A stretch of DNA of 64,000 nt from Petaurus breviceps papuanus (GCA_028583685.1 JAMXIF010000051.1:47036787-47100786); one strand, 5' to 3'; positions 23,581 through 33,751 are shown, counted from the first letter of the stretch. A program made the numbers and translations. The notes: a model not told the origin generated them from the letters alone.

Positions 23581-23619
23581 CCTATAAGAAAAGGACAAAA
23601 AAAAGAAATATGATCCAAA

Positions 23620-24010
23620 TGTTTAAATTTCAGCCAGATCAGCAATGTGTGACTACAGATAGAGATCTGTACTAATTAACATAATAATTTCCATTGGTTT
23701 CCTTTCCTTAGTCTTCATAGAAAATCTGGGGGAGGAGACCCCTATGTTCTACTACTTAGAATACATTTGCTTTTCCATACTTATCAATATACAACAATTT
23801 CTGGGAATTAGGGATGGAATAAAGATGATAAGAAGAATGATAATCATTTTATCACTTCCCTAATTATCATGTACCAGTAAATTAAATTTTAGCTCATAAG
23901 CCAATTTCAGGCTCAACCTCCACCCTCCTAAAGCTAATTTAATGATTGCATTAAAAAATGAAGATGTATTCAAATTAAAATACCCAAAAGGTAGAAAGAG
24001 GAGGGAAGCA
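23620..24010. promoter_or_regulatory. Candidate conserved non-coding element
   Basis: Repeat-free and AT-rich but not simple. Contains CTAATTAACATAATAATTT (23673-23690 region), CCCTAATTATCATG and AAGCTAATTTAATGATTGCA, several homeodomain-like TAAT cores close together. Inference only. Confidence 0.28.
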
Positions 24011-24740
24011 AGAAACTTTCCCTAGTCCTTGTGATGCATCAGTAATTTCTCCACCAGACAGCATTCTCTCTAACCGGCCATGGCACTCAAAGATGAAATA
24101 GAAATTTCTATATCAAACAGGAACACAAAAGAGGGCTGACCTTTGATCAAATGCTCGTTTGTAGTTTTGACAAGGAAATTTGCATGAAAAAAAAAATGTG
24201 TGCTGGACACTTACATGAAAAGTTAAGTTCTAGCAATGTAAAAGAGGCAAGAGGTCAGACTTCTTTAATAGCCTGTCAGATAAAAGCTGGATTCTCTCTG
24301 CTGTGCTCTTGGGAAGTTTTTCCATCTGAAGAGGGTTTTAAGGAGGACAAATGAAGCGTTTGTTCAATGGAAATGACATTCCATCTTTTCAAGTCAGAGT
24401 CTGAGCTAATAATGTTTTATCTCTCACATGAAAGAGTGGAAAAAAGAAACAACAAATAATAATAATAATAATAAAAATCCTCAGCAGTCAAAATTGCCTT
24501 CTATTAGATCTAAGCCCATCTCTAGAATGCTAACTATCCATCTTTTCCATTCCTAGAACTATAAAATGTCATCAGGATGGAAATGACAGTCTTTAAATTG
24601 TATGTTTTAAAGGCTTTTTATATTAGATTAGTCATTTAGATTTTATGAATGTGTATGGAAATATGTATTCATAAAAACAGAGGAAATTGAATGATTTCTT
24701 TCTCTTGTCTAGAGCATCTATCTGCAGGTTAGACACTGTC
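24011..24740. other. Repeat-poor sequence with a short (AAT)n
   Basis: A short AAT run lies at 24455-24473. Otherwise nothing was recognised. Confidence 0.35.
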
Positions 24741-24749
24741 CAAAGTAAA

Positions 24750-25027
24750 ATTCAAAATCTACAAGCTCATAAAGCAGAATTGATCATATGATATTATATA
24801 TAAATATATAAATTATACATTATAATATGATACACAATATAACATTATGTTGCATATAATATATTGCAAAATATATAATTTAGGTGTATAATATATTATA
24901 TCATCATATATAAATTATAGATTATAATATTATATAATATTAATATATAATCATACTATATCACATATAAATTGTTATATCATATATAATATATAATCAA
25001 TTCTGTTTTATTTTGTAGATTTTGAAT
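24750..25027. repeat. AT-rich inverted repeat (palindrome-like)
   Basis: The left arm at 24750-24784 (ATTCAAAATCTACAA ... GCAGAATTGAT) is matched in reverse complement by the right arm at 24995-25027 (ATCAATTCTG ... TTGTAGATTTTGAAT), apart from a 3-nt indel and a few substitutions. The 210-bp centre is nearly pure A/T with many TATAAT/ATATTA palindromes. Either a TIR element with an expanded AT core or a palindromic AT-rich repeat would fit. Confidence 0.75.
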
Positions 25028-25771
25028 AAAAATCTCTTAAAGATATTGGAGAGACGGAGACAGACCCAAAGATAGGGCATTCAGCAGCACACCCCATTGG
25101 AAGATCAGTCTTCTGTAGCGAGTTCCCAACTCTTACTTCTTGTTTACTTCTTAGGAAGTGAAGAAAACACTAAAATGGAAAACTGAGAATTCAGCTGTTT
25201 CTGCTTTTACGCTGACATTTGATAGGAGAACAGAATGAGAGCAGGGAGGAAAGGCAGAATCTGACTAATCCATTCCCATAGCAGTGAACATGACCCACCC
25301 TTCACCTGCTGCTCAAGACCTTTGTCTTATATTCTATAAAAAGAAGGAGAAGAAAAGGAGGATGGATCTTCTGTCTTCAGCATTCTTGAGTCCCTGTCAT
25401 TGACTGACTGAAGTGTGCACCGACATCAGACCAGTCAGTGACAGGGTAACAGGCATCTTAAAATTAGTTCTTATTTAACCAGTAGTTGGCCACTAATCCA
25501 ACATCTGAATTAGAATCTGAGATGTATCAGGAAGAAATTAGAAACATCTAGAACAGGTAACCTCAGGACTCTACAAGACCCCAGATACTTTGCAGAAAAA
25601 ATTCATGAGGGCAAAGAGGAAAAATTACTTCCTGCTACTGGGATCCATGCATGACCTTGGAGCCCACTCTCACCAGGGACTTTGTGTATGGGGAGACCTT
25701 GTATAATCTGTTCTTACTATATATTACATCAATAAATATTCCTTTCCAAAAGTTAATTAGCTCTGAATAGT
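25028..25771. other. Unassigned
   Basis: No recognisable repeat or gene. Confidence 0.35.
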
Positions 25772-25964
25772 TAACCTGCTTCATTTTTCCAACCTGGGTC
25801 CATTCACTCCTCCCCAAGCAGCCTGGTGACCCTCAGTTCCTGGGGCTCACTATACTGTTTTTAGAATTAGTATGGATACCCAGTTGGCTCATTCCTACAG
25901 CAGCTTGGAACTCCTGAATTCAAGGCATCTACCAGCCTCCACCTCTCCAGCATCAAGGACCACA
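25772..25964 (-). pseudogene. RN7SL (pseudogene fragment): Partial 7SL RNA copy, local duplicate of 26943-27135
   Basis: All 193 bp align without gaps to 26943-27135, offset by 1171 bp. The only difference is C at 25807 against T at 26978. The copy covers the middle of antisense 7SL and lacks both 7SL ends, so it arose by local duplication of the full-length retropseudogene rather than by a new retroposition. Confidence 0.93.
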
Positions 25965-26114
25965 ATTGATGGTCAACTGGGGAATATACCAGAGGACGGT
26001 TTGTAAACGACATTAAAACCTTCAACCCTTTGAAGCTATCCCCTAGAAACTTAAGGGGAGAAATAGCTCCCCTCTGGGGACCCAACCTACCTTTACAAAT
26101 GGGGGGGTGCTACT
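25965..26114. other. Unassigned
   Basis: No recognisable repeat or gene. Confidence 0.35.
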
Positions 26115-26455
26115 CCCATATGAATTCATTCAGGGTGTTATAAGCAGGTCCAGGAGAACACATTACACAATGAGCACAATCATGTAAAAGCAAACAGAAT
26201 TGAGAGACCTCAGAACTTAAATCCATGCCACATTCAATGATGATTTCAGAGGATTGATGATCCACCTTGACTATTGCCTCTCGGAAAAAAAAAGTGGTGG
26301 ACTACAGGTGTGGAATAAGACATACATTTCAAGACTTTTTTGTTTGATTTTGCTTGACTATTACAAGGAAGGATTACTTGTTACAAGGAAGGATTCAATT
26401 AGAGAGATTGGGGAGTCTTTGAAATTGATAGTTATGTAAAAATAAAAGAGGATCA
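26115..26455 (+). mobile_element. L1 3' UTR fragment
   Basis: AGGTCCAGGAGAACACATTA, TGTGGAATAAGACATACATT, TTGTTACAAGGAAGGATTC and TATGTAAAAATAAAAGA follow the 3' UTR of the dominant marsupial L1, ending in its A-rich tail. Confidence 0.7.
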
Positions 26456-26851
26456 AGAGAATATTTGACAATAAGGATAAGAAATAGAGCAGAATTTCTG
26501 TTGAGTTAGGCTGACTCATTTTCTGATGCACCGTTGATTGTTTTAAGGAGGATGAAGAAATAGTAATCCAGGTGAGGCTTCATTATGCAATGAGATGTTG
26601 AAAAACTGAATCAAGACCCTGAATGTTCTAGCTTCACTAAGGTATTCTTTATCCTGAAGCTGTTGAGAAAGAACCAGACAGACAAATGAACTGCAATCCA
26701 ATTTGTGGGTGCCAGAGCCAGACTCTTTCTCTGAGCTTAGTGATTTAAGAAGATAAAGAATGAATTGGGTTGTGGCAAAGTAACCAGAGAGAGGTATGAG
26801 ATTGGGTATTAGTTATGGTTGGAATATTCCAGAAATAGATAATATGTTGGC
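26456..26851. other. Unassigned
   Basis: No recognisable repeat or gene. Confidence 0.35.
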
Positions 26852-26858
26852 TTTTTTT

Positions 26859-27157
26859 AGATGGAATCTCCCTATCTTGTCCAAGATGGAAGAACAGAAG
26901 CCACCCATGGGTCCAATCCCAATACTGGTTAGCATTAAACTCTAACCTGCTTCATTTTTCCAACCTGGGTCCATTCATTCCTCCCCAAGCAGCCTGGTGA
27001 CCCTCAGTTCCTGGGGCTCACTATACTGTTTTTAGAATTAGTATGGATACCCAGTTGGCTCATTCCTACAGCAGCTTGGAACTCCTGAATTCAAGGCATC
27101 TACCAGCCTCCACCTCTCCAGCATCAAGGACCACAGGTATGTACTACCATACCCAGA
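26859..27157 (-). pseudogene. RN7SL (pseudogene): Full-length 7SL (SRP) RNA retropseudogene
   Basis: Read on the minus strand, this follows 7SL RNA from its 5' end (27157; plus-strand CTACCATACCC against CCACCGCGCCC) to its 3' end (26859; plus-strand ATGGAATCTCCCTATCTTG against ACGGGGTCTCGCTATGTTG). Well-matched middle blocks on the plus strand are AACCTGCTTCATTTTTCCAA, CAGCCTGGTGACCCT and CAATCCCAATACTGGTTAGC. The length is 299 bp, as in the functional RNA. A run of seven T at 26852-26858 is the poly-A tail. Divergence is heavy, so it is old. 7SL is the scaffold of the signal recognition particle; this copy lacks the intact sequence. Confidence 0.9.
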
Positions 27158-27899
27158 AACAAGTAGCATATTAGTAGAATATAGTGCCACGAGGGAGAGA
27201 AAATTGTTGAGTCCTTCAGGGCCACAAGTCTATGTCCAGCCTATATACTGCCCTTTGAAGTAACGTCAAGTGCTCTCATAATACAACAAACTGAGCCCAG
27301 GCCTAAGGTGCTCATTTCACAGTTGCTGGTGTCACTTTGTTCTTGTGTGGCTTTCCCAATGTGTCCTGTTATGTGTCCTGCCAAGAGCTCATATCTTGAC
27401 TTTGCTATAAGCTGCCTGAAGTTTGGAGTGCAGATAGTATCAGAGACTGGGCAATGGTAACCACAAGGTTCCCCACCCACCCAACCCCCAATGAGTTGCA
27501 TCCTTGACAACATCTTATAACCATCCTCTATTCTCTTAGGTATACCTATTTCAGAGACCAAAGGGTCACGGCACTTTGGAACTCTTGGACCCCAATGGTA
27601 AGATCCCTTTGAATGTTCAAATTATTGCTTCACTGTCCTTCTGATGAGTAGCTGGCTGGTGGCATTCGCTTATAATACAGTCTTCACCCAGCGTGGCCAG
27701 GTACCCACCATGTTCCTAGGTCTCACTGCATTGTATCCACATAAGGGGACATGGTGGCCCCAACCAGGTCCTCTCTGTGGGGTCTTTCCTATGTCCATAT
27801 TTTAAGAAAAGTTGTTTTGCATAGGGCAGGGAAACTTGATGTGGAATTAGGCCTGTAATATGGATAGTCACTCAGACCTATATCCTACACAACTCTTAC
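27158..27899. other. Unassigned
   Basis: The minus-strand 106-codon frame (27561-27241) carries no known domain. No repeat was recognised. Confidence 0.35.
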
Positions 27900-27904
27900 C
27901 ACAT

Positions 27905-27985
27905 TATCATTTAATAAATCAATTAATCAATCAATAAAAATTGATTAAGTATAACTATTTGCCAGTCACTGTGCATATTTAGCTT
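27905..27985 (+). repeat. 5' scrap of the unnamed ~1-kb repeat
   Basis: CAATCAATAAAAATTGATTA AGT.. then TTTGCCAGTCACTGTGCAT. Confidence 0.5.
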
Positions 27986-28464
27986 GAATAATGGCCTCTC
28001 TGTATTTCACTGTCTCATTACTGAGCAAGTTTGAAAGGATTCACAGAACACTCTAATTTCCAACTTTTACTTTAAATGAAGTTGTTTTGGTTTTTTTTCC
28101 CATTACATAGTTCCTATTTAACATTGGTCATACCAAGTTCATGTCCAGATGTGGCATCACTGCCAGATGAGTCTTTGCCTCAATTTCTGCTGGTCTGAAG
28201 TCCCAAAGGCCTGCTGCATTGACTAGACTAGAGAACTTAGACTCTGTAATGCCAGGGTGTTGGTCAGAGGCTCCAATCATCTTTGCTTAATGTGGAAAAG
28301 AACATATACAGAAGTTAAAGACCAAATCCCTTTTGCAGGACCATATAACCTCAGAAAGGAGAAATTCCCGTGGTGTCTCCTGTGTATTGTCTCTCACTGT
28401 ATTCCATGAGTGAAAGAGTCATGGAATGAGATCAAGAGTCAAAAATTCACTTTCGTGGCAAAAA
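27986..28464. other. Unassigned
   Basis: No recognisable repeat or gene. Confidence 0.35.
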
Positions 28465-28467
28465 TTT

Positions 28468-28655
28468 GTAGTGTAGAGGAAAGAATGCTATATTTGCTGC
28501 AGACCTGGATTTAAATCTCAGCTCTGGCACTCACTGCCTGGGCAATCTTGGGCACGTCATTTGATCTCTTCAGGCCTTGTTCTGCTCATTTGAAAATTTA
28601 AGGGAATAAGACTAGGTGACCTCTACGATCACTTCCAGATCCTTAATTGATTGTT
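28468..28655 (+). mobile_element. MIR-type CORE-SINE
   Basis: TAGTGTAGAGGAAAGAATGC head, GGATTTAAATCTCAGCTCTG, a degraded CORE and GACTAGGTGACCTCTACGAT CACTTCCAG tail. Confidence 0.82.
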
Positions 28656-28921
28656 TTCTTGGTCCAGCGAAGGGAACAGACATTTATTATATCGTCCATT
28701 GAAGGCTTTGCTAAGTAAGACCTCTCACATGCAATTTTAGGAAGGTCCTTAAAAGAATTGCTATTTAATTACTAATTAAAAGAATTACTAGTTTACCTAC
28801 TGCTTGATTGGACCAAAATTGATCATATCTTTATAAAGCTCTATATTGCCTCTCAATAGCTAAAATGAAAAAAAAAACTCTTAAATATCCATTCTTTCAA
28901 TATCTAATTTGTAGTAATTTA
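28656..28921. other. Unassigned
   Basis: No recognisable repeat or gene. Confidence 0.35.
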
Positions 28922-29166
28922 ATGTTGTTGTCATTGAGTCATTTCAGTAGGGTCTAACTCTTCTTAACCCCATTTGGGGCTTCCTTGAGAATGATACTAG
29001 AGTGGTTTACCATTTCCTTTTCCAGCTCATTTTATAGATAAGGAACAGAGGCAAACAGTTTCTTGCTCAGGATATACCACTAGTAAGTATCTAAGGCTGG
29101 ATCTGAACTCAGGTCTTCCTGACTCCTGGTGTGGTGCTCTATCCACTGGGCCACCCAGCTGTACAT
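28922..29166 (-). mobile_element. MAR1-type CORE-SINE, antisense
   Basis: GTTGTTGTCATTGAGTCATT, CCATTTCCTTTTCCAGCTCA, CAGGTCTTCCTGACTCC and TATCCACTGGGCCACCCAGC. Full length. Confidence 0.92.
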
Positions 29167-29920
29167 TTAATTTAAAGACTCTCTATTAAATAGTGCAGAG
29201 GATGTCTGAGCCATCTTCCCCAAGCAGACGTAAATGCCAAAGAGCCTCAGAACTAAAGGCTAAAGACGTGTCTGATCAGTCATGGGGCATGGAGAGATAA
29301 ATTCGGTGATATCTTGGTGTTGCCATCCTTCATCAGAACAGCCAAAGTAGTTCCAATATAATTTCCCTAATTTGGGGACCAGTTGGGTCCAGCATATGTT
29401 ATAAACCAAATCCAATTTGCTCAGCCCATATAGGCACAATCTTGCATAAAGAAAATTTTTAAGGAGCTATCCATCTCTATTCCAATAAACACACAGTTTG
29501 TATGTGCTTGTGAAAGGAATCAGTAAGGAGAAAGGAAATGCAGTGTTTTTGTTAGTGATAATTGATGCCTTTCCAACAGTTGAAGTAGCAAAATCCTTCC
29601 AGAGCCCACTACCAAAAAAGGCAAGACAGTATTCTAACTTCTATGCAGAGTACACATTGCAATCCATGAGCAATAGGTTTTTTTGTCTCCATATATTGTT
29701 AAATTTTGGAACATCTTAGTTGCTGTGTCCGTATTTATTACAGGCAAACCATTAGGTACTGCAAAAGTGATGAATTGTGGAACTCATTGGGAAATTAATG
29801 CCTTTTGGGGAGAAATGATGTGCTGAACCACAGGCTAAAGCAAAAATAAAGAAACTGGAAATAACATGAATACTCAAAATGTTTGGGAGCTATTGATAAA
29901 GAAAATGCCACAAGACAAAA
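29167..29920. other. Unassigned, repeat-poor
   Basis: An open frame at 29498-29719 has only a faint resemblance to known proteins (see rejected items). Confidence 0.35.
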
Positions 29921-29924
29921 ATAA

Positions 29925-30310
29925 AGTATTTTGGAGTTTGCAAAATGCTTTATGAACATTGTCTCATAATGACCCTGTGAGGCAGGTATGGGGATGCAGT
30001 GCAAAGAGATGTGTTTGGACACACTCTGCACAAACAGTAGCTCTACTTCCTTTCTGCATGACCATGAGGAAGTCCTTCAGCCTCCCTGGGGCTCAGTTTC
30101 CTCATTTGTAAAATGAGCAGGTTGGACTAGGTGATCTGGGAGACACTCTCCCAGTTCTATATCTATGAACCCGTTTTATAGATAAGGAAGTGAAGGCTCC
30201 CAGTGTCTGTTCCAATGACTTGTCCACAGTCACACAGCTAGTGAGTATCTAATGTGGGATTTCAACTCTGCTTCAAGGCTTGTACTCAATCGACTATATC
30301 ATAACACCTT
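29925..30310 (-). mobile_element. MIR-type SINE split by a second SINE
   Basis: The outer antisense element comprises 29925-29992 (GGAGTTTGCAAAATGC.., CTCATAATGACCCTGTGAGG) and 30171-30310 (GTTTTATAGATAAGGAAGTG, ACAGTCACACAGCTAGTGAG). The sense-oriented SINE at 29993-30170 lies between the halves. Confidence 0.75.
29993..30170 (+). mobile_element. MIR-type SINE nested in an antisense MIR
   Basis: TGCAGTGCAAAGAGATGTG head, GGGGCTCAGTTTCCTCATTT CORE and GGTTGGACTAGGTGATCTGG tail, inserted in opposite orientation. Confidence 0.75.
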
Positions 30311-30835
30311 TCAGAAAAAAGTACCTTACTTAGACTAAATGTTTAGGATAATAAATATATATCAACTTTAGAGTTTATCCAATAATTAATGTCTTGGAAG
30401 AAGAATGCCCTAGAGTAGAAATAAACAAATAAGGAATACTAAGTTTCATTGTTTAGAACTTCCTTCCTGACCCTCAGGAAGTGAAAGTTTCTTGGAAGAA
30501 TGAGCTGATAAAGCTAAAGGTTTTTGGTTTGTTTTTTTTTTTACTCTCTTTGAAAGCAAAACAGAAAGTAGATGACCTGAATGACTTTGGGAAGGAAGAG
30601 TGAATAATAAACCAAGTCATGGCATCCAAAGTTACAAGAAAATAGGAGGCAGTCCTTTTGAAGTGCATGGCAAAAATACAATAGGCTGACAGGGTTATAA
30701 AAATCAGGGTACCCCGAGCCCTTTTATTCTGGCTTCTTGTGGAAGTCTGCAAACAGCTGAAGTAGGAACCTGAGGAGATTTACAAACCAGCAAGTCTAGG
30801 TCGAGCTTCTGAAAGTGATAAATGAAAAATAACAG
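30311..30835. other. Unassigned
   Basis: No recognisable repeat or gene. Confidence 0.35.
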
Positions 30836-30847
30836 TAATGCTAGTCC

Positions 30848-31055
30848 TTACATTCATGCATGCACGTACACATGCACATACATAACACACATACACATGT
30901 GCATTGTGTACACACATACATTATACACATATATGCACCTATGTGTTTGTATGGACACACACATATATACACATATGCATATTTGCCTGTGTATATTGCT
31001 TATTTTTATTTGTAGGTTTGCATGTATTATGTATATGTGTGTATGTATATTAAAG
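30848..31055 (+). repeat. Degenerate (CA/TA)n with ATGCAC units
   Basis: Alternating purine-pyrimidine sequence such as CATGCACGTACACATGCAC and TATGTATATGTGTGTATGTA, seen directly. The open frames in it are low-complexity artefacts. Confidence 0.9.
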
Positions 31056-31084
31056 GAAGTATCAGACTCACATGAGCTTTGAGG

Positions 31085-31490
31085 CTGTTTTGCTAAGCCT
31101 AGCAATGGTAAATGGGTTAGAGGGCACCATCTGTGATATGCCATGCCCTCAGCACAAGGGGTTAAGTAGCTCTGACACCAGCAGTTGCCCCTTTCTGTGC
31201 TTCTAACTTAAGATCTATTAGAGTGCTCTAATTATAGAACAGAATGCTAATGCTTAAAAATCCAGCTGTTCAGGTTTTTAGAACGGAAGCTATTCAGATT
31301 GGAACACAAGAGTCTCCTTATGTAAGCAAAATGAACAAGGAGCTAAAGGCAGTTTCAAGTTAGGAAACAGCGTCTGCTGCAGAGAAAAGAGAAGCATGTT
31401 GATATCTCAGATTCTACTTTTTCTGCCTAAACCTCCAGTACTCTACTCTCTGCTCCCTTGTAGGAAGGAGTGCCGTGTTTACAAGTGGCC
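31085..31490. promoter_or_regulatory. Candidate conserved non-coding element
   Basis: Repeat-free. Contains TGCTCTAATTATAGAACAGA ATGCTAATGC (homeodomain and POU-like cores) around 31223-31252. No conservation data are available, so this is a guess from sequence character. Confidence 0.28.
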
Positions 31491-31780
31491 ATGTTTAGTT
31501 AAAACACTTGGCCGTAAACAGCAATGCAACCAATTACACTTGCTTAGTACCACTCGGCTTAAATGAGTTGGTGACCTCATTAATGAAGATGTCTTCTCCA
31601 GCGGTGAGGATCATAACTCATTCATCCCTATCCATCCAGGTCTTCTGGTTCCAGGTTCATCGTAGAATGTCTACCCAACATCATGAGAATTCTTCGATTT
31701 CTCTTGATATCATAAGGATATCAGTGAAAAATACAAGCTGTAGCACTTGATCTCACTGTGTGACCAAGCATATCAAATGA
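31491..31780. other. Unassigned
   Basis: No recognisable repeat or gene. Confidence 0.35.
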
Positions 31781-31781
31781 T

Positions 31782-31950
31782 AATGGAATCATAGACCTAG
31801 GGCTGGAAGGAACCCTAATCCAACCCCTTCATTTTACCAAGGAAACCAAGGAAGCTGACACAGCATCACATAGGTGGTAAATGACGCAATGGGGATTTGA
31901 ACCCAGGTCTTGTAACTCCATACCCACTTTCCTCTGCATCATGGAGGTTA
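31782..31950 (-). mobile_element. MIR-type SINE, antisense
   Basis: AATCATAGACCTAGGGCTGG AAGG, then CCCCTTCATTTTACCAAGG and TTTGAACCCAGGTCTTGTAA. Confidence 0.78.
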
Positions 31951-32019
31951 TAAAACATGGAGGTGTGGAGGTTATAAAATAAATGTATGCTCAAAGATGG
32001 ATCCATTTACATGTAAATC

Positions 32020-32465
32020 AATTAATTCCAGTGCATAATGTATCATAACTTTTCAGCAACTCTTCCTGTCTTCATCAGAATACCTTGGCTGTCCATTTTC
32101 TTTTCCTCTTATGTGGCTATATTGTGGCTTCTGTTTTTCTGCTTTTTTCAATCTACATTATTCAATAAAGGCCCTTCCAGGTTTCTCTGTATTTGTCATA
32201 TTTGCCAGGCACAATTGCATTATAGTATTCCATTGCATTAACATCCCACAGTCTAGCCATTATCATATTATAGGACATTGAAATTGCCTCCAGTTTTTTC
32301 ATTTGTGATTTTTTTTACAATTATATGTAATACTTCCATGAAAATCTTTGAATAGAACATTCCACTGACAATATTTCCATCAATTTCTCTGAATGACACA
32401 TCTGTAGACTCCATCTTTTTTGCCTCTGAAATCTGGGAACATGAAATTTTTATATGCTTTTAGCC
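32020..32465 (-). mobile_element. L1 3' UTR fragment, antisense
   Basis: TTTTCTGCTTTTTTCAATCT, TTCCAGGTTTCTCTG, TATAGTATTCCATTGCATTA ACATCCCACAGTCTAGCCAT and TTGAAATTGCCTCCAG parallel the antisense L1 3' region at 58380-58760. Confidence 0.75.
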
Positions 32466-32698
32466 AAGTGGATTTAGAAATAGCAACAGATATATTTGCA
32501 AAATGGATTTTAAATATGGTGTAGCCCCCAAGGGACTTGTGCTTTGTAATTTATTATTTGGGCCTATTTGTAACCTTGACTACAAAATCATAGGTGCTGG
32601 GCAAAAACCCAAGTAGGGACTTTGAATTCTATTCCAGGGCATTCTCATTATTTTTCTTCGTAAACCCTCCCCAACTCCTAACTTTCCTTTCTACAGAA
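32466..32698. other. Unassigned
   Basis: No recognisable repeat or gene. Confidence 0.35.
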
Positions 32699-32820
32699 AG
32701 GGAGGGAAGGAGGGAAGGAAGGAAGGAAGGAAGGAAGGAAGGAAGGAAGGAAGGAAGGGAAAAAGGAAGAAAGGAAGGAGGGAAGAAGGGAGGAAATGAA
32801 GGAAGGAGAGGAGAGAAGAC
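32699..32820 (+). repeat. (GGAA)n / polypurine tract
   Basis: Around 12 consecutive GGAA units (about 32710-32758) followed by degenerate GGAAG/GGGA. The encoded EGRKEGRK peptides are artefacts. Confidence 0.95.
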
Positions 32821-32929
32821 AAGTTCTCTTCAAGAACAGATGAGCAAAAAAGAAAAAGAAGGTGACAGAGTGAAGACAGAAAGAATGGGGAAGATTACTT
32901 TGCAACATACCCTTTCATCTATAAATAAA

Positions 32930-33565
32930 TGAATGGAAAGCTTTTATTAAGTACTTACTATGCTCCAGGCACTGTGACAAATACTGGGGATAACAAATGC
33001 GAGCTAGCAAGACAGTCCTTGCCCTCAAAGAGCTTATAAAGGAGACACTTTATAGAGGAGCACCGACCAGGGAAAGCTGTCTTGGACATGAGTATTGGAG
33101 TCAAAAGGCAAATGATAGGCACGTCCTTTCCAGGAATAGAAGTGTTAATACAATTACTATTCTTAGAGGCAACATTGGAAGGGGAACAGGAGCCAATGTA
33201 TCTGATGAGGACCAAAATAGTAAGGTGGGTCAGAGACTGGGATAAGACGTGGTGAATTCTCATGTAGAAAGGCTTGCGGGATGTTAGCTGGAACTCGGAC
33301 ACCACAGAATCCAGGAGGTGAAGAAAAGGAAGGAGACAATTCTAAATACAGGGACCAGTCAGTGACCATGCCCAGACGTGGGATACAGTGTTTCCTTGGG
33401 TGGAACAGCAAGGCCAGTGTCTCTGCATCCCAGAGCATGTGGAGGGGAGTGTGATGTAAGAAGATTGGAAAGATGAGAAGCAGCAGGTGATGGGGTCGGG
33501 GAGCTTGAATCCCAATTCCAAAGAGGAGGTCGGGGAACAGGCAGCATAGCATGGGCATGACCAGG
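32930..33565 (+). repeat. Longest copy of the unnamed ~1-kb ancient repeat
   Basis: Ordered blocks: TTTTATTAAGTACTTACTAT, CCAGGCACTGTGACAAATAC TGGGGATA, GTCCTTGCCCTCAAAGAGCT, CAGTGTTTCCTTGGGTGGAA CAGCAAGGCCAGTGTC, and TAAGAAGATTGGAAAGATGA. Other pieces lie at 4976, 5395, 27905, 35815, 47520, 55575, 56500 and 63565. It encodes no recognisable protein and I cannot name it. Confidence 0.65.
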
Positions 33566-33654
33566 GACAAATCAATAAAACCCTTATTCAAAACAACCTT
33601 TGGCTCTAAGACTTTCTTCCTTTTCTTAAACTGATTAAACTGTTATTTTTCTGC

Positions 33655-33750
33655 TTGCATGTTGCATCTCCCAGTAGACTGTAATCTCTTTGAGGTCAGG
33701 GACAAGTTTTAGATTTTACCCTTTCTCTCCCTCCCCCATTGCTTGGCACA
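33655..33750 (+). mobile_element. L2/MIR3 3' end fragment
   Basis: GACTGTAATCTCTTTGAGGT CAGGGACAAG then CCATTGCTTGGCACA. Confidence 0.7.
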
Positions 33751-33751
33751 T

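Noticed and set aside
26859-27157. Functional SRP RNA gene
   Set aside because: Too many substitutions across all domains and a retroposition-type A-tail. It lacks the sequence expected of an active 7SL gene.
29498-29719. Open frame with LLVIIDAFPTVEVAKSFQ, faintly like a retroviral integrase
   Set aside because: The resemblance is confined to a few residues, with no second motif around it. It is not enough to call an element.
30822-31144. Overlapping frames on both strands with many His, Cys, Thr and Tyr residues
   Set aside because: They are translations of the CA/TA low-complexity tract.
33163-33591. 142-codon minus-strand frame
   Set aside because: It lies antisense within the unnamed ~1-kb repeat and carries no domain.
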